Source: DATATJ01 sp963789075 (lineage in GTDB: Bacteria > Acidobacteriota > Vicinamibacteria > Vicinamibacterales > CAVVIG01). Taken from it: a stretch of DNA of 64,000 nt. Numbering within the stretch: the first letter of the stretch is position 1; each line of letters opens with the position of its first letter. Location: the NCBI GenBank assembly GCA_963789075.1, contig CAWBJQ010000002.1, forward strand, positions 806,001 through 870,000, read 5' to 3'. The notes beneath the pieces are model-generated. The model saw only the letters and a program-made list of their open reading frames with translations. It had not been told where the DNA came from and ran no database searches. Shown here piece by piece: positions 8,518 to 20,715 of this stretch. The position numbers were made by a program, and so were the translations under genes.

Positions 8518-10819
8518 TTACTGTTGTTGGCGGTTGAGGCTGTTCGCCCCCGGCTGCGTGCCGGCGATGAACGCTTCGCTGATGCCGCCGGGAACGTCGG
8601 GCGGCATCGGGTTGCCGGTCGACTTGTCCACCGACAGGAACACGATGTTGCCCGGGGCTTCGAATTGCGGCGGGTGCTCTTTGTCGGGACGGCCGGCGAT
8701 ATACGCGTTCATCACTTCCATCCAGATCGGCAGCGCGGCGAGCGCGCCCTGCTCCTGGCTGCCGATCGACTTCTTCTCGTCCATGCCCACCCAGACGCCG
8801 ACCGTGATATCGGGATCGAAGCCGATGAACCACGCGTCGGTGTTGTCGTCGACCGTTCCGGTTTTGCCCGCCAGCGGCCATCAGGCGGCGAGCTTCGCCG
8901 CCGCTGCCGCCGTGCCGCGCACGAGGACGCCCTTCAGCAGGTTCGTCATCACGAAGGCGGTGTCTGCACGGATGGTGTCCACCGGTTCCGCGCGGTTGTC
9001 CTCGAGCAGATTGCCGTCGCGATCCTGCACCTTCTGCACCAGGAACGGCTTCATGCGCACACCCTGGTTCGGGAAGACCGTGTAGGCGCTGGTCACTTCG
9101 AGCAGCGTCGCGTCGCCGGCACCGAGCGCGATCGGGAGATACGGCGGAAAGTCCTCTTCGAAGCCGAACTTCCTGGCGGTGGCCAACACGTTCTTCGGCC
9201 CGAGCGTGTCCATCATCTTGATCGCGGGAATGTTGCGCGACTCTTCCAGCGCCCACCGCAGCGTGATCGGTCCTTCGAACTTGTGATCGTAGTTGTGCGG
9301 ACTGTAGATCTGTCCGTTGCCCGCCGGATAGCTCACCGGATCGTCGTCCAGAATTGACGAAGGCGTGAAGCCGCGATCGATCGCCGTGGTATACACGATC
9401 GGCTTGAACGTGGAGCCCATTTGCCGGTACGCCTGCACGGCGCGATTGAATTTGCTCCGGCCGAAGCTCCAGCCGCCGACCATCGCTTTGATCTGGCCGG
9501 TGCGGTTGTCGATGGCGAGCAGCGCGCCCTCGACGATCGGCGTCTGATCCAACGTGACCGTTGCCACGCCCGCCGCATCGTCCAGCTTCGTGACGGCGAC
9601 CTCGATCAGATCGCCCGCCTTGAACAGGTCGGCGGCCGACGTGCGCCGCGTCCACGTGTAGCCTTCTCGCGCGAGATCGGCGCGATAGCGGCCGATCCGC
9701 ACGCGCGCGGGCCCCGCTTTCGGCGCGGTGACGACCACGGCGGGCACGACGTCGCCGATCACCGGCGGCCGTGTCCAGCGCTCGTCCTTGTATCCTTCGA
9801 TGGTGTGCCCCTCGGCCAGCACATTCCGCTTCGGCTTGCGGTAGCCGTGGCGCTTGTCGATGCGCCGCAGCCCGTGCTCGATCGCGCGGTTCGCAATCTC
9901 CTGCAGCTTCGGCGTCGAGCGTGGTGCGGACCGAGAGTCCGTTCTCGTAGAGGACCTTGGCGCCGTACTGATGCTCGAGGTGCTTGCGGACCTCCTCGAC
10001 GAAGAACGGCGCGATGCCCGGCGGCTGCGTCGGCTGGCCGTGCGTGACGATCGGCGTCAGCTTGGTCGCGTCCGCCTCCGCCTGCGAGATATAGCGCTCG
10101 TCGGCCATGCGCTGCAGCACGACATTGCGGCGCTGCGTGGCGCGCTTGAGATCCACGAAGGGGCTCTGGCGCTCGGGCGTCTGAAAAATACCCGCGATGA
10201 GCGCGGCTTCGCCCAGCGTGAGCTGCTTGTTCGACTTGTTGAAATAGAGGCGCGAGGCGGCTTCGATGCCGTATGCGCCGTGCCCCAGGTACATCTGGTT
10301 GCAGTAGATCGTGAAGATCTCTTTCTTCGTGTACCGCTTTTCAATCTGGATGGCGAGGATGATCTCCTTGATCTTCCGCTCCAGGGATTTCTCCTTCGTC
10401 AGCCCGAACTGTTCTTTCAGATTGCGCGCGAGCTGTTGCGTCAGCGTGCTGGCGCCCTGCGCGCGGCGCCGCTCGAGGATGTCGGTGGCGGCCGCGGCGA
10501 AGATGCGCCAGATGTTGATGCCGACGTGCCGATCGAACTCGGCGTCCTCGGTGGCGATGATGGCCTGCCGGAGCAGGGGGTTGATGTCGTCGTAGCCGAC
10601 GACGACCCGGCGCTGCGTGGCGAACTCGCCGACGACCTGGCCGTCGGCGGCATAGACGCGCGTGATCGTGCTCGGCGTGTAGTCGTCGAGCGCCGACACT
10701 TGCGGCAGATCGCCGGCGTACGCGAACAGCACGCCGCTGAGAATGCCGAGCCCGGCCGCGGCGATAAACAGCGCGACGATGCCCGCGTTGCGCGCGACTT
10801 TGATTACGTAGTGCGCCAT
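8518..10819 (-). CDS. Class A penicillin-binding protein (PBP1A type), one frameshift and one in-frame TGA
   Basis: A bifunctional peptidoglycan synthase anchored in the inner membrane. There is an N-terminal transmembrane helix, then a GT51 glycosyltransferase domain (EDAEFDRHVGINIWRI; QGASTLTQQLARN), then a transpeptidase with GSTFKPIVY (SxxK, active serine), SRN and KTGT. Length is about 766 residues. An extra base near 9915 shifts the frame after LDA. An in-frame TGA at 8881-8883 lies five codons before KTGT (…KLAA-stop-WPLAGKTGT), which would remove the end of the transpeptidase if real. It starts 20 bases after amidohydrolase B and is likely cotranscribed with it. Confidence 0.85.
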
Positions 10820-10838
10820 TGAGCACCACCATTCTACG

Positions 10839-12121
10839 TTACGGCTGTTTGATATAGACCGGCGGAGCCGACTTGTACCGTTCCATCAGCAGGTCCTGAC
10901 GCGATGGCTGGTGAATTTCGCGCCCGTGGACCAGGACGCGGACGGCGCGCGTGCTGAACTCGAACGGATCGCCGTCCCAGACGACGAGGTTCGCGTCGCG
11001 CCCGGGCTGCAGCGTGCCGACGCTGCCGCCGACGCCGAGAATCTCCGCCGGCGCCATCGTCACCGCGCGCAGCGCATCGTCCCACGGCAGGCCGTAGGCG
11101 ACCGCGTTGCCGGCGTGCTGCTTGAGGTTGCGACGTTGAACGACTCGCCGCCCGGTGGTGAGCGCGACCTGCACGCCGGCTTTCCGCAGCAGCGCCGCGT
11201 TCTCCTGGCGCGCGCCGAGCGTGGCGAAGCTGCCCGGGATGTTGTCGAGCGCGCCGGTGATCACCGGGACGTGCGCCGCGGCGATCCGATCGGCGACGCA
11301 TCCACGCCTTCGCTCCGCGCCGACGAGCACGAGCTTGAGCGCGAACTCGCGCGCGAGATCGAGCGCGCGTGCCGATGTCGGCGGCGCGATCCACCGAGAG
11401 CATCAGCGGCAGCTGGCCGGCTACCACCGGCACCAGCGCCTCGAGGTTCGGCCGCGTCGTCGCGAACGCCCGCGTGCGCGCCGTGCTCGTAGGCCTGGCG
11501 CGTGCGTCGCGTAGACCTTCGCGTCCTGCAGCAGCTCGCGCAGCCGCAGCAGCACGTCGCCGCGCGACGAGGTGTCGGGCGCCGCGCCGCTCTGCAGCTG
11601 CGCGACGACCGCCGCCGGGTCGCGGCGCAGCATCTGCGGTCGCGCGTGCCGTCGACGAGATCGACGACCGCGGCCTGTCCGGCGATGAGACCGCCGGTCG
11701 GGCACGACGCCGACGGTGGTGACGCCTTCGTTGCGCGCCGGCGTCCACAGACGGAGGCCGGGTTGAGCCCGTCCCAGACACGGAACGCCGCGGCGCACCG
11801 ACTTGTCGCCCTTGGCGCTCGCGTCGTTCGACTGCGGCACGGCGCCGATCTCGACGACGCCGAGCACGGTGACGCGGATCGATCAAGCCCGGCGTGATCC
11901 ACTTGCCGTGGCGTCGATGCGCTCGGCGCCCGGCCGGAATCGGCACGTTGGCGCCGACCGCGGTGATCTTGCCGTTGACGATGACGACGGTGGCGTTCTC
12001 GATCGGCCGGCTGGCTGACGGGAAACACTTTGGCGCCGGTGAGCGCGAGCGTCTGCGCGCCGGCGGGCGCGGCGACGAGCGTCGACGAGCAGAAGCGGCA
12101 AGATCCAGAGCGGCGGATCAT
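10839..12121 (-). CDS. Amidohydrolase-like protein B lacking HxH, many lesions
   Basis: A secreted imidazolonepropionase-like amidohydrolase fold. Its ATG overlaps the stop of amidohydrolase A by four bases (ATGA), indicating coupled translation. After a signal-like N-terminus, the composite-domain start is visible (LALTGAKVFPVS), then GKWITPGLID. The C-terminus is well preserved from about 11330 (IPGSFATLGARQENAALLRKAG, then GVGGSVGTLQPGRDANLVVWDG). Where active members have HxH after PGLID, the repaired frame reads a segment without histidines leading to VLGVVEIGAV, so the first metal site appears missing. At least eight single-base lesions are needed to reconcile frames, probably sequence errors. 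Confidence 0.65.
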
Positions 12122-13545
12122 CGCGCACCTCCCGCCGCCGGCGGCACGAAGCCGAGCTCGAAGTCGGTGTGCCACTCGGCGCACCGGATCGAGGCGATCG
12201 AACATCAACGCGCCGTCGATCCAGACCTTCTCGGCGCGCGAGTAGACGCTGAACGGATTGCCGGACCAGAGCACGACGTCGGCGTTCTTGCCGGGCTCGA
12301 GCGAGCCGATGCGATCGTCGAGCCCGAGCGCCCACGCCGGGTTGATCGGTGATCCACTTGATCAGCTCGTTCGTCGGGAACGACGATGCCGATCGGCCGC
12401 GCCGGCGGCGCATGGCCTTGGCGGCTTCCTGGTTCAGGCGCTGCGAGCCGGACGGGTCGTCCGAGTGCACGATGGCGCGCACGCCGGCGCGCGCGACGAT
12501 CGGCAGGTTCGCCTTGACGCCGTCGATCGCCTCCATCTTGAAGCCGCCCCAGTCGGCCCAGAGCGAGGCGGCGATGCCGTTCCTTCGCCAGCAGGTCGGC
12601 GATCTTGTAGGCCTCGACGCCGTGATGGAACGAGCGGATCTTGTAGCCGAACTCGTGCGCGATGTCGATCATCTGCGCCATCTCGTCGGCGCGGTAGCAG
12701 TGGTTGTGCACGAGGATGTTGCCGCGCAGCACGTCGGCGAGCGTCTCGAGGCCGAGATCGCGATCGGGCGGGTCGCCCTTCTTGCTCGGCGAGTTCCACG
12801 TCGTCCCACTTGCGGCGGTAGCTCTCGGCCTGAATCCACGCGGCGCGATAGCCGGCGACGTTGCCCATCCGCGTCGACGGGCCGCGCTGCGCGTAGACGC
12901 GCTTCGGATTCTCGCCGCACGCCATCTTCAGGCCGTACTTGCGCGTCCGGGAAATTTCATCCCCTGCACGGTGCGCGCGGGCACCACCTTCAGCACGACG
13001 CTGCGTCCGCCGATCAGGTTGGCGGAGCCGGGCAGGACCTGCAGCGTCGTGACGCCGCCGGCGAGGTTGCGCGGGAACTGCGGATCCTGCGGCCAGACCG
13101 AGTGCTCGGCCCAGACCTCGGCGGTGATCGGATTGGTCGCCTCGTTGCCGTCGCCGAGCGCATCGCCGCCCGGCGCCGCGTAGACGCCGAGGTGCGAGTG
13201 GTCGTCGATGATGCCCGGCGTGACGAACTTGCCGGCGGCGTCGATGACGAGCGCGTCGGCCGGCGCGTCCACGGTCTGGCCGACCTGCGCGATCTTGCCG
13301 TCGCGCAGCAGGATCGCGCCGCCGCGGATCAGCGGCCCGGCCGCGGTCAGGATGGTGGCGTTGCGGATCACCACCGGCCGGGACGGATACGGCGTGTACG
13401 TGCTCGGAAACGGATCGTCGTTCGGCGTCGAGAGGCCGCCGCGTCCGGGTGGCGGAGCGGCGTCCGGCTTTTGCGGCGGCTGAGCGGCGAGCGCAGCGGA
13501 CAGAATAACGGCAAGAGCAGCAGAGATATCAAGCGCTTTGAGCAT
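12118..13545 (-). CDS. Secreted amidohydrolase A, many lesions
   Basis: Metal-dependent hydrolase of the imidazolonepropionase-like group. A signal peptide (MLKALDISAALAVILSAALAA) is followed by a Pro-rich stretch, then the entry strand VIRNATILTAAGPLIRGGAILLRDGKI. The metal-binding HxH is intact in FVTPGIIDDHSHLGVY. Further pieces in other frames are consistent with one protein: GMKFP then YGLKMACGENPKRVY; NILVHNHCYRADEM; SFHHGVEAYKIADLL; IVHSDDPSGSQRLNQE; NADVVLWSGNPFSVYS. The last is the usual C-terminal motif. Substrate is unknown. It is the first gene of a minus-strand run A-B-PBP1A, divergent from dnaK. Confidence 0.75.
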
Positions 13546-13563
13546 GGCCGCAGACGTTAGCAC

Positions 13564-13593
13564 ATTGACAATAACTCACTCAACTTTCATAAT
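13564..13593 (+). promoter_or_regulatory. dnaK promoter overlapped by a HAIR-like operator
   Basis: TTGACA (13565-13570), 17 bases, CATAAT (13588-13593) is a near-consensus housekeeping promoter. Over the -35 lies ATTGACA-N7-ACTCAAC (13564-13584). It has the exact spacing of the HspR-associated inverted repeat (CTTGAGT-N7-ACTCAAG) with 10 of 14 arm positions matching, 6 of 7 in the right arm. With hspR encoded at the end of this operon, autoregulation by HspR is inferred. Confidence 0.6.
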
Positions 13594-13640
13594 CTAATCG
13601 GCATCATAGGGAGACCCGTCCCCTGAAGACAGAGGATTCA

Positions 13641-15612
<1,972 letters not shown>

Positions 15613-15640
15613 ATTCTCAATCTGAATTCGGAATTCATCT

Positions 15641-16735
15641 GACCTGGACCTGTACATCGTGCTCGGCGTCGGAACGCGAGGCGACGCTGGAGCGACATCA
15701 AGCGTGCGTACAAGCGTCTGGCGCGGCGGTTCCATCCGGACATCAATCCGGGCGACCGCATGGCGGCGGCGCAGTTCCGCCAGATTGCCGAAGCGTACCA
15801 GACGCTGAGCGATCCCGATCGGCGGCGCCGCTACGACACGGTCGGACTTCGCGGCAGCGCGGCGCCGACGCGTCGACGTTCGGGTTCGAGGGGTTCGATT
15901 TCTCGGTCAGCGTCAGCGGCACGTCGGCGTCGACCTTCGGCGATCTCTTCGCCGACGTCCTGCATCAGCGCGCGTCAGGAAGCGGCGCGGGAACGCGGTC
16001 GAGCGCGGCGCGGATCTCCACCAGACGATCGACGGTCACCTTCGAGGAGGCGATGCGCGGCGGGCAGCGCGCGACTGACGGTGACGCGGCAGGAGCACTG
16101 CCGCGGCTGCGACGGCACGCGGCCGCTGCCGTCGCCGGAGAGCCGCTGCTCGCACTGCCAGGGCGCGGGCGTCGTCAAGTCGGCGCGCGGCCACATGGTG
16201 TTCACCAAGCCGTGCGCGCAGTGCGGCGGCACCGGCCGGCAGCGTCAGACGCGCTGTCCGATCGTGCGGCGGGCAGCAGGTCGAAATGCGCACGGAGACG
16301 CTGACCATGGACGATGCCGCCGGGCTCGCCGATGGCGCGCGGATCCGGGTGCCGGGCAAAGGACACGCGGGGCGCGACGGCGGCGAGAGCGGCGACCTGT
16401 TCGTCACCGTCCACGTCGAGCCGCATCCGCTCTTTCGGCGCGAAGGCGACGATCTGCACGTCACGGTGCCGGTTGCGGTTCACGAGGCGGCGCTCGGCGC
16501 CAAGATCGACGTGCCGTCGCTCGACGGTCCGGCGCGCCTCCGCGTGCCGCCGGGCACGCAGTCGGGCCAGCGCTTCCGTTTGCGCGATCGCGGCGTGCCG
16601 TCGCCGCGCGACGGCCGCCGCGGCGATCTCGTCGTCGAGGCGCGGCTGGTCTGCCGCAGGCTGCTCGACGAGCGATCGAAGGAGCTGCTGCGGGAGTTCG
16701 GGCGGATCAACGGCGAGGACGTGCGACGGACCTGA
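15641..16735 (+). CDS. dnaJ: DnaJ-type co-chaperone, several lesions
   Basis: Hsp40 partner of DnaK. The N-terminal J domain contains the HPD motif (ARRFHPDINPGDRMAAAQFR). A zinc-finger region follows with CxxCxG repeats: CRGCDG, CSHCQG, CAQCGG and a fourth, CPICGG, after removal of an extra G near 16264. C-terminal substrate-binding domains run from METRTETLT-like sequence to LLREFGRINGEDVRRT. This is a full-length type I DnaJ of about 360 residues. No ATG is found near the J-domain start (LDLYIVLGV); a lesion may have removed it. It lies 28 bases after dnaK. A degenerate CACGA-type repeat (16741-16796) separates it from hspR. Confidence 0.85.
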
Positions 16736-16810
16736 ATGAACGCAAAGGCACGAGACATAAGGAACGTATCTGTGCCTTCGTGTCCTCTGTGTTGAAACGT
16801 TTTGACACCG

Positions 16811-17203
16811 ATGAAGAAACCCGGCAAAGCGGCGTACTACATGATCAGCGCGGTGGCGCAGAAGTACAACATCCACCCGCAGACGCTGCGCTTGTACGAG
16901 CGCGAAGGGCTGCTGAAGCCGTCGCGGACCGACGGCAACACGCGGCTGTACTCGGAAGAGGATCTCGAGCAGCTCGAGACGATTCTGTCGCTCACGCGCG
17001 ATCTCGGCGTCAACCTCGCCGGCGTGGAGATCATTCTCAACATGCGCCGCAAGATCGAGCTGATGCAGCACGAGGTCAACGAGTTCATGGAGTACGTCAA
17101 GCGCGAGATGGCGCGCGGCCTCGACGATTGGGAGCAGCGCCTCTCGACCGCGCTCGTGAAATCGTCGCCGACCGACCTGGTGAAGTTGAAAGTGAAAAGT
17201 TAA
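16811..17203 (+). CDS. hspR: HspR-type MerR-family heat-shock repressor
   Basis: The protein has 130 residues. An N-terminal winged helix-turn-helix of MerR type reads MISAVAQKYNIHPQTLRLYE, then EGLLKPSRTDGNTRLYSEED. It continues into a coiled-coil dimerisation helix (INMRRKIELMQHEVNEF-like). HspR represses dnaK operons in Actinobacteria and other phyla by binding HAIR sites, usually with DnaK as co-repressor. The position at the end of dnaK-dnaJ and the HAIR-like site before dnaK support this assignment. The sequence is intact. The ATG at 16811 is preferred over an in-frame TTG nine bases upstream. Confidence 0.8.
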   Translation: MKKPGKAAYYMISAVAQKYNIHPQTLRLYEREGLLKPSRTDGNTRLYSEEDLEQLETILSLTRDLGVNLAGVEIILNMRRKIELMQHEVNEFMEYVKREMARGLDDWEQRLSTALVKSSPTDLVKLKVKS

Positions 17204-17223
17204 AAGTTTTCACTTTTCACTTT
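17189..17223. repeat. Perfect 12-bp inverted repeat at the hspR stop
   Basis: AAAGTGAAAAGT (17189-17200) and ACTTTTCACTTT (17212-17223) are perfect inverted copies around an 11-base loop. The left arm includes the last hspR codons. No T-run follows, so termination is possible but unproven. The word-based build resembles the other micro-repeat elements. Confidence 0.75.
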
Positions 17224-17337
17224 GATGTATGCTGTCCTCGTGTCGCGTCGGCCTGCACTGAAATCTCCAACCTGTTTCGGCTGACGATCGGCAACGCGCG
17301 CGGCGCTGCGCGCACGGCAGAGCCGTCGGCGGTGACG

Positions 17338-18185
17338 ATGCCGTGTCCCTTCTGCGACGACACGGGCTGGAAGTCCGCCGGCAACCGACGGCGCCGAGCG
17401 GCGCGTCGTCCGGTGCGACTGCTGGCGCGATCGGCTCGGCCGCGACCGGCTCGCCGACGCGAACATCCCGAAGCGCTACCTGCACTGCACGCTCGCCAAC
17501 TTCACGTCCTACAACGAGACGCTCGACAAGGCCGTGGCGCAGGCGCGCGCGCGTCGCCGATGCGTTTCCGGTGGTGACGAAAGGGCTGCTGCTCGAAGGG
17601 CAGCCGGGCGTCGGGAAGACGCATCTGGCCGTGGCCGTGCTGAAGCAGGTCATTCAGACGACCGGCGCGCGCGGCCTGTTCTACGACACGCGCGACCTGC
17701 TGCGGGTGATTCGCAGCACGTACGATCCGTCGATCCGCACGACCGAGCTCGACGTGCTGCGTCCGGTCATGCACGCCGATCTGCTCGTCCTCGACGATCT
17801 CGGCGCCGAGAAGACCTCCGAGTGGGTCGACGAGACGATGAACCTCATCGTCAACACGCGCTACAACGAGCGGCGGCTGACGATCTTCACGTCCAACTAC
17901 ATGGACATTCCGGACGACACCGATCCGAACTCGCTGTTGTTCCGGATCGGCTTCCGCATGCGATCGCGCCTCCACGAGATGTGCGAGTTCGTCGAGATGG
18001 ACGGCGCCGATTACCGCGAGCTGCCGACCAACGGCGGCGTGGACGACCTCATCACGCTGTGGAAGATGCGCCGCAAGACGCTGCCCGCGCGCGCCTCGCG
18101 TTCGGCCCGCGCGCAGCTGCGCGAGCCGGCCGCGCGCGATGGCCGGGCCGATTTGAAATGGCCGGGCGGGCGGGCGGGGAGTTAG
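17338..18185 (+). CDS. DnaC/DnaI-like AAA+ ATPase, two +1 lesions
   Basis: About 281 residues after repair. The N-terminus carries four cysteines suggestive of a zinc knuckle (CPFCDDTGW ... CDCW). An AAA+ core follows with Walker A LLEGQPGVGKTHLA and Walker B LLVLDDLGAEK, and sensor-like LTIFTSNYM. This is the arrangement of helicase-loader (DnaC/DnaI) or IstB-like ATPases. With no transposase partner nearby, a replication or primosome role is more likely than an IS accessory. Extra bases occur near 17385 and 17557. The C-terminal 40 residues are Arg/Ala-rich and may be unstructured. Confidence 0.75.
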
Positions 18186-18275
18186 GAATTGCAAAGTGCT
18201 CAGTTGCAAATTGCCAATGACAAGCGGCAGCATGCGGACAGGTCAATGAGCCAGTTCGCAATTCGCAATTCGCCA
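18185..18275. repeat. Micro-repeat element, GCAAATTG / CGCAATT words
   Basis: The left side repeats AATTGCAAA-type words (18186-18217). After a 35-base spacer, the right side repeats CGCAATTCGCAATTCG (18256-18272). It ends directly at the hemW start codon and leaves no room for a ribosome binding site. A similar element with the same word lies at 53461-53541. Confidence 0.7.
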
Positions 18276-19407
18276 ATGTTAGGCCTGTACCTCCACATCC
18301 CCTTCTGCTCGGCCATCTGCAATTACTGCAACTTCAACCGCGGTCTGTTCGAGCCGGAGCTCAAGGCGCGCTACGTCGAGGCGCTGGTTGCGGAGATCGA
18401 GGGCAGGCGGCAGGAAGGGCCAGCAGGGGCGGAGGCCGACACGATTTTCTTCGGCGGCGGCACACCGTCACTGCTCGAGCCGGCCGAGATCGCGCGGATC
18501 ATTCAGGCGTGCGCGCAGGCCTTCGACCTCGCCGCTGATCGCGAAGTCACGATCGAGGCGAATCCCGAGACGGTCACCGACCGAACGGCTGCGCGGCTAT
18601 CGGGAGGCGGGCGTCAACCGCCTCAGCTTCGGCGTGCAGTCGTTCCGCGAGGAGGAGCTGCGGCGGCTGTCGCGGCTGCACAGCGCCGACCGGGCGCGGT
18701 TGGCGGTGCGTGAAGCGCGGGCGGCCGGCTTCGACAACGTCAGCCTCGATCTGATGATGTGGCTGCCCGAGCAGCGGCTCGCCGACTGGCTGGAGTCGGT
18801 CGACGAGGCGATTGCCGCCGGCCCGGATCATCTCTCCCTCTATCTGCTCGAGTTGTATCCAAACGCGCCGCTCCGGGACGAAATGGCACGTGCGCAGTGG
18901 TCGCAGGCGCCAGACGAGGACGCCGAGGCGATGTATCTGACGGCCATGGAGCGGCTCGAGGCGGCCGGCTACGCGCAATACGAAATCTCGAACGTGGCGA
19001 AGCCGGGCCGGCAATCGCGGCACAACCTGAAGTACTGGCTGGACGGCGAGTGGATCGGATTCGGATGCGGCGCCCACTCGACGCGCGACGGCGTGCGCTG
19101 GAAGAACGTGTCGGCGACCGAGGAGTACATCCAGCGCGTCCAGCGGCGTGAGCCGACGCGGACCGACGAGCGGCGGATGCCGGCCGCCGAGCGGCTCGGC
19201 GATGCGCTCTTCACCGGCCTGCGTCTCAACGAAGGCGTGGATCTCGCGGCGGTCGGCCGCCGCTACCAGGTTGACGTCTGGGAGCGCTTCGGCAGCGAAT
19301 TGGAACGATTCGTGGACGCGGGCTGCTTGAAGCATGAGGGCACGAGGCTCCGGCTGACCCGGAGGGGAATGCTTCTTGCTCACGAGGTCATGGCGGTTTT
19401 CGTGTAG
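18276..19407 (+). CDS. hemW: Radical SAM protein HemW, one +1 lesion
   Basis: About 376 residues. The radical-SAM cluster motif is present (IPFCSAICNYCNF, CxxxCxxC with the aromatic/His context of HemW rather than HemN). FFGGGTPSLL, VNRLSFGVQSF, YLLELYPNAPL and the C-terminal HemN_C-like region follow. HemW is a haem chaperone often misannotated as coproporphyrinogen III oxidase. An extra base near 18585 shifts the frame after ETVT. The ATG at 18276 is chosen because LYLHIPFC must lie near the N-terminus. It follows the DnaC-like gene and is probably cotranscribed through the repeat. Confidence 0.85.
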
Positions 19408-19462
19408 CCCCGAGTACGCTAAAGTAACTTCCTTTCGGAGCACTTTCGCGAAGGAGGCTTGG

Positions 19463-19951
19463 ATGGTCCGTTCGATTGTTCTGGGAATTGCGGCGGGTGT
19501 GTTGGCCGCGAGCACGGTTTACGCGCAGACGCCGCCGGCGCAAACACCGCCCGCGCAGCCCGCCCAGCAGGCGGCAGCCGCTCCCACGGCGCGCACGTTC
19601 GGCTCAGATGCGGGCTTGGTGCTGAACTTCATCAAGCCGGACAAGACCGCCGACTTCGAAGCCATCATCGCGAAGTTGAAGGAAGCCCTGCAGAAGAGCG
19701 ACAAACCCGAGCGCAAGCAGCAGGCGGCGAGTTGGAAGGTGTTCAAGTCGCCCGATCAGGCGGCCGGCGGCAATGTGCTGTACGTCTTCGTCATCGATCC
19801 GTCCGTGAAGGGCGCCGACTACACCGTGTCGACGATCCTGGCGGAGGCGTTCCCGCAGGAAGTGCAGACGCTCTACAAGCAGTACGCCGACGCGTACGCC
19901 CAGGGGCAGAATTTCGTGAACCTGAGTCTGGTGTCCGAGCTCGGCAAGTAA
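19463..19951 (+). CDS. Secreted protein of unknown function
   Basis: The protein has 162 residues and a clear signal peptide (MVRSIVLGIAAGVLAASTVYAQ), then a Pro/Gln/Ala-rich linker. A compact domain of about 115 residues contains GLVLNFIKPDKTADFEAII and WKVFKSPDQAAGGNVLYVF. The layout resembles a periplasmic dimeric alpha/beta-barrel-like domain, but no family is recognised with confidence. A strong ribosome binding site (AAGGAGG) precedes the ATG by 6 bases. It is followed by a hairpin terminator shared with the convergent gene. Confidence 0.6.
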   Translation: MVRSIVLGIAAGVLAASTVYAQTPPAQTPPAQPAQQAAAAPTARTFGSDAGLVLNFIKPDKTADFEAIIAKLKEALQKSDKPERKQQAASWKVFKSPDQAAGGNVLYVFVIDPSVKGADYTVSTILAEAFPQEVQTLYKQYADAYAQGQNFVNLSLVSELGK

Positions 19952-19982
19952 CGCGAGCCGGCGCATCTCGACGAGGGCAGGC

Positions 19983-20018
19983 GGGATGAGAGGACGGCGG
20001 TGTCCGTCCTGTCATCCC
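19983..20018. terminator. Two-way hairpin between convergent genes
   Basis: GGGATGAGAGGACGG (19983-19997) pairs with CCGTCCTGTCATCCC (20004-20018) at 14 of 15 positions over a 6-base loop. It sits between the stops at 19951 and 20032. No long T-run follows on either strand, so it may act as a Rho-aided or RNA-protecting structure. Confidence 0.6.
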
Positions 20019-20031
20019 CCTCTTCGCCGCG

Positions 20032-20514
20032 TCAGAACTTCAGGTTCAATCCCGCATAGATGCGGTGCGACGGCGAGACCAGCGCGCCGCTTCCCAGCTT
20101 CAACACCCGGTAATCGACGCGCAGCCGCAGCGGCCCAATCAGCGAGATTTTTGCGCCGCCGCCGGTGTTCACGCCGACGCTCGTATCTTCATGGTCGCCG
20201 AGCGTTTCGCGATAGACGGTGCCGCCAATCGTGAAGTACGGCTGGATGCCCATGAAGTCGACCGGTGACTGCAGCATGAGGTTGCCGGACCCGGTGTGCA
20301 GGGCGGGGGCACTCGAGCTGGGATCGTCCGGCGTATACGCATACTCGAGCTCGAAACCGACGACGAGCAGGCCGAAGCCGAGCGCGCCTCCCCGTGCCAG
20401 ACGGTTGCTCGGCGACAGGTTATCGCCGATGAACGCGGTGGCATCGGCTCTTGCGGGTGCCGCACACGCGGCCGAAAGGACGATCGCCAGCGCGATCGTT
20501 CGAACACATTTCAT
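20032..20514 (-). CDS. Small outer-membrane beta-barrel protein
   Basis: The protein has 160 residues: a signal peptide (MKCVRTIALAIVLSAACAAPARA) and alternating beta-strands typical of an eight-stranded OmpA/OmpX-like barrel (FGLLVVGFELEYAYT; LRLRVDYRVLKLG). It ends in Phe (IYAGLNLKF), the usual recognition signal for BAM-assembled proteins. Specific function is unknown. Transcribed convergently with the preceding secreted protein gene. Confidence 0.6.
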   Translation of the reverse strand: MKCVRTIALAIVLSAACAAPARADATAFIGDNLSPSNRLARGGALGFGLLVVGFELEYAYTPDDPSSSAPALHTGSGNLMLQSPVDFMGIQPYFTIGGTVYRETLGDHEDTSVGVNTGGGAKISLIGPLRLRVDYRVLKLGSGALVSPSHRIYAGLNLKF

Positions 20515-20560
20515 GAGCCCTCCACTGCCATGATACGGCGTGGGGCCGGCGTGTACAAGC

Positions 20561-20697
20561 CTCGGGATTCGGGAGTCGGGATTTGGGATTCGGGAATTGA
20601 AAAATCCTCCCCCCTGTCTGCTGCGAATCGCGAGCGGCGAATCCTGAAGCCCTCGCGGCGAATCCCGACTCCCGAAGCCCGACTCCCGAAGCCCGAG
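20561..20697. repeat. Micro-repeat element, GGGATTC / GAATCCC words
   Basis: The left array 20563-20599 repeats GGGATTC and GGGAGTC. The right array 20635-20697 carries the complementary GAATCCC, GACTCCC and GAAGCCC words. The spacer is about 35 bases. Single-orientation relatives with the same word lie at 22564-22612 and 47273-47315. Confidence 0.75.
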
Positions 20698-20715
20698 ATA
20701 CAATAGCGAAGGCCT

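Noticed and set aside
8881..8883. Selenocysteine TGA in PBP1A
   Set aside because: No selenoprotein PBP family exists and no selenocysteine insertion hairpin was recognised; error or truncation is simpler.
13557..13565. CIRCE element (TTAGCACAT) upstream of dnaK
   Set aside because: Only the left half matches; no GAGTGCTAA follows at the right spacing, and hspR rather than hrcA is present.
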